Source: Treponema sp.
Lineage (GTDB): Bacteria > Spirochaetota > Spirochaetia > Treponematales > Treponemataceae
DNA length: 64,000 nucleotides
Direction: 5' to 3'
NCBI GenBank assembly: GCA_016286365.1
Contig: JAEESN010000005.1
Coordinates: 1-64,000 of the forward strand
Shown: one piece after another, positions 60,575 through 64,000 of the stretch
Layout of the letters: each line of letters begins with the position of its first letter
How positions within the stretch are numbered: position 1 is the stretch's first letter
Made by a program: the position numbers and the translations under genes
Notes under the pieces: generated by a model
The model's input: only the letters and a program-made list of their open reading frames with translations
What the model was told of the DNA's origin: nothing
Databases searched by the model: none

Positions 60575-61873
60575 TTAATCCACACGGGCGATTATGCACT
60601 TAAGATATTCTGACTTAGGATAACCAAGTAAAACAGGATGATCAGGCCCAGCCCCACGTTTTTCGAGTATCTGAACTCTTTTGTGACTGTCCATTGCCGC
60701 ATGCATGAGCATATCGCAGAACATATTTGTTTCCATAAAGTATGAGCACGAACAGGTAACTAAAATACCGCCCGCATTTAAAAGCCTCATAGCACGAAGG
60801 TTGATTTCCTTATATCCGCCGTACGCTTTTTCAATATTTTTTGCAGACTTTGTAAAAGCCGGTGGGTCTAAGATGATTACATCAAACTTTTCGCCATTTG
60901 CTTCGTATTCTTTAAGAAGGTCAAATACATCGGCACAGACTCCTTTCATAACACTTCCCGCTTCGTTCATCTTTATGTTCTGCTTTACCATGTCTACTGC
61001 TTCGGGAGAAATATCTACAGAAATAACTTCTTTTGCCCCTTCTCTTACGGCGTTTAATCCAAAAGCACCAGTGTGTGTAAATGTATCTAAAACACGCTTT
61101 CCACGGCAGTATTTTGCAATCTGAGCGCGGTTGAACTTCTGATCAAGAAAGTATCCGGTCTTCTGTCCGTTTACAATGTCTACACCAAGCCTTATTCCGT
61201 TTTCTGTGATTATAAGGTTTTCCATCTCGATGTTTTTTTCGCCGGAAATTTTAAAATCAGGTGAAGATAAATCTACCCAGCCGGCAGTTAAAGGAAGGCC
61301 TTCTTTTTCTCGTACAGAGGCATCGCTTCTTTCGTAGATTCCATCAGGCTTACAGATTTTTTTAAGCGCAGTTAAGATTTCTTTTCTAAAAATGTCGCAG
61401 CTCATCGAAAGAAACTGAACTACTAAAACTGTCTTTTTGTGTTCATCGTAAAAACGCTCGCAGATGAGCCCCGGAATAAAATCAGCTTCGCCAAAAATCA
61501 GGCGGTAAGAATCATCTTCCTTAAAATGAAGGCGACGCATGTTATATGCATTTAAAACCTTCTGTTCAAAATAAGAATAGGTATCTTCCAGGATTTTATC
61601 TGCATGCTCAGGGCCAAGGATTCTCACAGTGATTTTTGAGTTTTTATTGAAAACACCGCTTCCTAAAAATCCGCCGGCTTTTGTGTAGATTTCTACAAGA
61701 GTTCCGTTTTCCACAGTGCATTCTTTTAAGCCTTCATTTTTCCATTCAGATTTTTCGTCTGCACGATGCTTAAGATGAGATATTTCGTTATCGAAAACCC
61801 ACGGATAGCCCTGCTGGATTTCTTTTTCTTCGTTTTTATTTAAAAATACCCTTACAAAATTATTTGAACTCAT
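60575..61873 (-). CDS. RlmI-like class I SAM-dependent rRNA methyltransferase
   Basis: PUA-like N-terminus (GYPWVFDNEI), VLDTFTHTGAFGLNAVREGAKEVISVDIS, VIILDPPAFTKS. Confidence 0.9.
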   Translation of the reverse strand: MSSNNFVRVFLNKNEEKEIQQGYPWVFDNEISHLKHRADEKSEWKNEGLKECTVENGTLVEIYTKAGGFLGSGVFNKNSKITVRILGPEHADKILEDTYSYFEQKVLNAYNMRRLHFKEDDSYRLIFGEADFIPGLICERFYDEHKKTVLVVQFLSMSCDIFRKEILTALKKICKPDGIYERSDASVREKEGLPLTAGWVDLSSPDFKISGEKNIEMENLIITENGIRLGVDIVNGQKTGYFLDQKFNRAQIAKYCRGKRVLDTFTHTGAFGLNAVREGAKEVISVDISPEAVDMVKQNIKMNEAGSVMKGVCADVFDLLKEYEANGEKFDVIILDPPAFTKSAKNIEKAYGGYKEINLRAMRLLNAGGILVTCSCSYFMETNMFCDMLMHAAMDSHKRVQILEKRGAGPDHPVLLGYPKSEYLKCIIARVD

Positions 61874-61891
61874 TTTTCTGTCCCAAAAAGG

Positions 61892-62485
61892 TTAAATGTA
61901 TTTTTTCCAGAGCTTAATCAAAGCCTTTGCCGTTGTAAACTGAACAGCATTTATTCCAAGCTTCTGTGCCGCTTCCACATTTTCTATTCTGTCGTCCGTA
62001 AAAAATGTATTTTCTGCATGGCCACCTTCTGCCTGTAAAATCATCTTATAAAAATCAGGGTCAGGTTTTGCAAGACCGATTTTATTAGAAGCATAAGTCT
62101 GGTCAAAAAGAGAATAATCTCCACGCTCAAGATGATTTTCCCAGTGACTCTGAATTGTATTTGTTCCGCAGATTACACGGTTTTTTTTTCTTAATTCTGT
62201 AATCAATGTGGCTGTATCTTCGTTCAAAACAGGATGAAAATAAAGTCTGAATAAATCCGATTTTACAGGTGGGATTTTTGTATCTTTGATACGTTCATTA
62301 AAAGCCTGCCAGAATTCATTTACAGAGATTTTTCCTGTCTGCAAAAGGTTCCAGATATCTTTTTCTGTGCTGTCAGACTTACAGATTTCAAAAAATTCTG
62401 TCTTATGAATGCCCAAAGATGAATAAAGAGAATCCATTTCGAAGGTGGTTGTAACTACACCACCCATATCAAATATAAACAACAT
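61892..62485 (-). CDS. HAD-family hydrolase
   Basis: MLFIFDMGGVV (second Asp replaced), CGTNTIQSHW, KIGLAKPDPDFYKMIL, TFFTDDRIENVEAAQKLGINAVQF. Confidence 0.85.
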   Translation of the reverse strand: MLFIFDMGGVVTTTFEMDSLYSSLGIHKTEFFEICKSDSTEKDIWNLLQTGKISVNEFWQAFNERIKDTKIPPVKSDLFRLYFHPVLNEDTATLITELRKKNRVICGTNTIQSHWENHLERGDYSLFDQTYASNKIGLAKPDPDFYKMILQAEGGHAENTFFTDDRIENVEAAQKLGINAVQFTTAKALIKLWKKYI

Positions 62486-62593
62486 TCTTATAATATATAG
62501 AAAAATCAAAGAAAAATCTATTTTTGTTTACGACTGGGGAAATTTGAAATATAATATAGTTATAATAAAGTAATACAAAGAATAAGGTGTTTT

Positions 62594-64000
62594 GTGAAAA
62601 AGTTTGAACCGGATAAAGAAAAATTAGGTCTCCTCTATTTTGTTGGAATTCTTGTAGCGCTTATACTTGTACTCGGATTCTTTGAATTGAACATAAGCGA
62701 TATCTTTTTAAAGTCCACAACAAAAAGCCTTATAGATAAATGCGAATTCAATGCTACAACCATAAACTCCAGAATCTTAGAAGAATCAAACGGAAAGCCT
62801 ATTCCTCCTTCTCCTTCATTTACATATAAGGATGGAGAAAGGCGCCTTTATCTTTCGGAAACTGATTACATAAGCGACAAGGAATTTAAAAACACCTTCT
62901 CTAAAAAATCATTTGATAATTCTGAATACATCTTTGTAGTAGATCACTTTGGAAACATCTTCTTTTCTTCCGACAGCGAAAATAAGCTCTGCTATTTTGA
63001 AAACCTCTATAACTTCTTTTCGCGCATTCAGCTGGAAAGCAATTCCACACTGGATGAGATACAGAAAAAAATTGTAAATAAAGAATCAGGTTCGTTCATA
63101 TATAAAATCGGTGGGCAGGAAAGACTCAGCAGTTATGTCCCTATTCCTTTGATTAACTGGTATGTTTTTTCGGTTATTCCAAGAAGCTATGTAAACTCTC
63201 AGGAACGCTCGATTTCTTCCATCTTCTTTTTAATCATCATTATAAATATCTTTGCCTTTGTAATTACATACATTGTTTTAAGACACAATCTTCAGAATCA
63301 GGATTATGTAACTGTATCAGATAAACACGGAACTTTAGTATACGGGCAGAATCAGTATCTTTTAATGGAGTTTGATTTTGGTAAAAACATAATCAACCTT
63401 ACAGGAGATTCGGAATTCATACTCGGGCAGAAGATGCATAAATTAAGCATTACCGAATTCATTCCTTATCTTGAATATATTCATCCTGATGACAGTTCAC
63501 TTGCGGAACAGGTAATGGATTTTATCAGGAACCAGGGATTTAATTACAGTGCAGAATTCAGATTTAAATGTGCAGACGGTGAATACTACTGGTTCCATTT
63601 AAACAGCTCGAATATTTTCGATAAGGAAGGCCACAACATAAAATACATAGTAAACCTTGTAAATGTCAATTCACGCACAGTGGTTTATAAAGATAAGGAA
63701 TATAACCTTCAGTTTGATGAGCTTACCGGCGTTCTTCATAATTCAATTTTCCAGGAAAAGATTCATTCATTCCTGCAGAAGACAAAAAATAAATCAACTT
63801 CTGCCCTCTTTGTAATCGACCTTGATGATCTTAAAAAGATTAACATCAGACTTGGTCATTCTTACGGCGATATTGCAATTCAGAATGCGGCAAAACACAT
63901 CTCGCTGGTATTCAGCCAGAAAGATATAATCGGAAGAATAAGTGGAAATAAATTTGGTGTTTTACTCTGCCTGAATAAAAATCTTACAGAAGAAAAGGCC
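62594..64000 (+). CDS. Membrane sensor with PAS-like and degenerate GGDEF domain (partial, runs off window end)
   Basis: Hand translation from GTG 62594: two TM segments flanking a sensor region, PAS-like FIPYLEYIHPDDSSLAEQV, FDELTGVLHNSIFQEKI, GRISGNKFGVLLCL. Confidence 0.85.
   Translation, partial: MKKFEPDKEKLGLLYFVGILVALILVLGFFELNISDIFLKSTTKSLIDKCEFNATTINSRILEESNGKPIPPSPSFTYKDGERRLYLSETDYISDKEFKNTFSKKSFDNSEYIFVVDHFGNIFFSSDSENKLCYFENLYNFFSRIQLESNSTLDEIQKKIVNKESGSFIYKIGGQERLSSYVPIPLINWYVFSVIPRSYVNSQERSISSIFFLIIIINIFAFVITYIVLRHNLQNQDYVTVSDKHGTLVYGQNQYLLMEFDFGKNIINLTGDSEFILGQKMHKLSITEFIPYLEYIHPDDSSLAEQVMDFIRNQGFNYSAEFRFKCADGEYYWFHLNSSNIFDKEGHNIKYIVNLVNVNSRTVVYKDKEYNLQFDELTGVLHNSIFQEKIHSFLQKTKNKSTSALFVIDLDDLKKINIRLGHSYGDIAIQNAAKHISLVFSQKDIIGRISGNKFGVLLCLNKNLTEEKA

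Overview
This 64 kb window is AT-rich, mostly ordinary chromosome. Gene content (a second FliG-type protein, GreA with a very long N-terminus, many lipoproteins, SUF rather than ISC) points to a spirochaete, most likely Treponema; that assignment is inference from protein families. Main blocks: (1) a SUF Fe-S locus, sufC-sufB-sufD then sufS-sufU, interrupted by an S41-type lipoprotein, a putative outer-membrane protein and a membrane-anchored LuxR regulator; (2) tRNA-Arg(TCT) with a terminator; (3) recA-folK-scpA-scpB-rluB-cmk-rpsA followed by a degenerate sigma54-activator-like protein and a TPR protein; (4) TPR/lipoprotein genes, rpe, GreA with a ~700-aa extension, deoC, a small ferredoxin, a LysM/M23 peptidase, PBP1A, a mini-ParB, rlmJ, clpB; (5) a tocopherol-cyclase-like protein, an M16C peptidase, fliG, sbcCD, a paired ABC exporter plus AraC regulator, an RNB exonuclease; (6) an accessory-looking lipoprotein cluster next to a repeat array, then lepB, tatD, miaA, an rRNA methyltransferase, a HAD protein and a partial GGDEF protein. 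The most interesting unexplained signals are non-coding: (a) two loci (8088-8296 and 52573-52926) sharing a palindromic architecture in which GAACC and CTCCG motifs are kept on the same strand in both arms while the flanking stem sequences differ; (b) a ~80-90 bp structured element in two copies (8483-8570 and 15526-15607, opposite orientation), one of which lies between 24-bp direct repeats that duplicate the sufU start codon. I saw no CRISPR array, prophage, transposase or rRNA operon.
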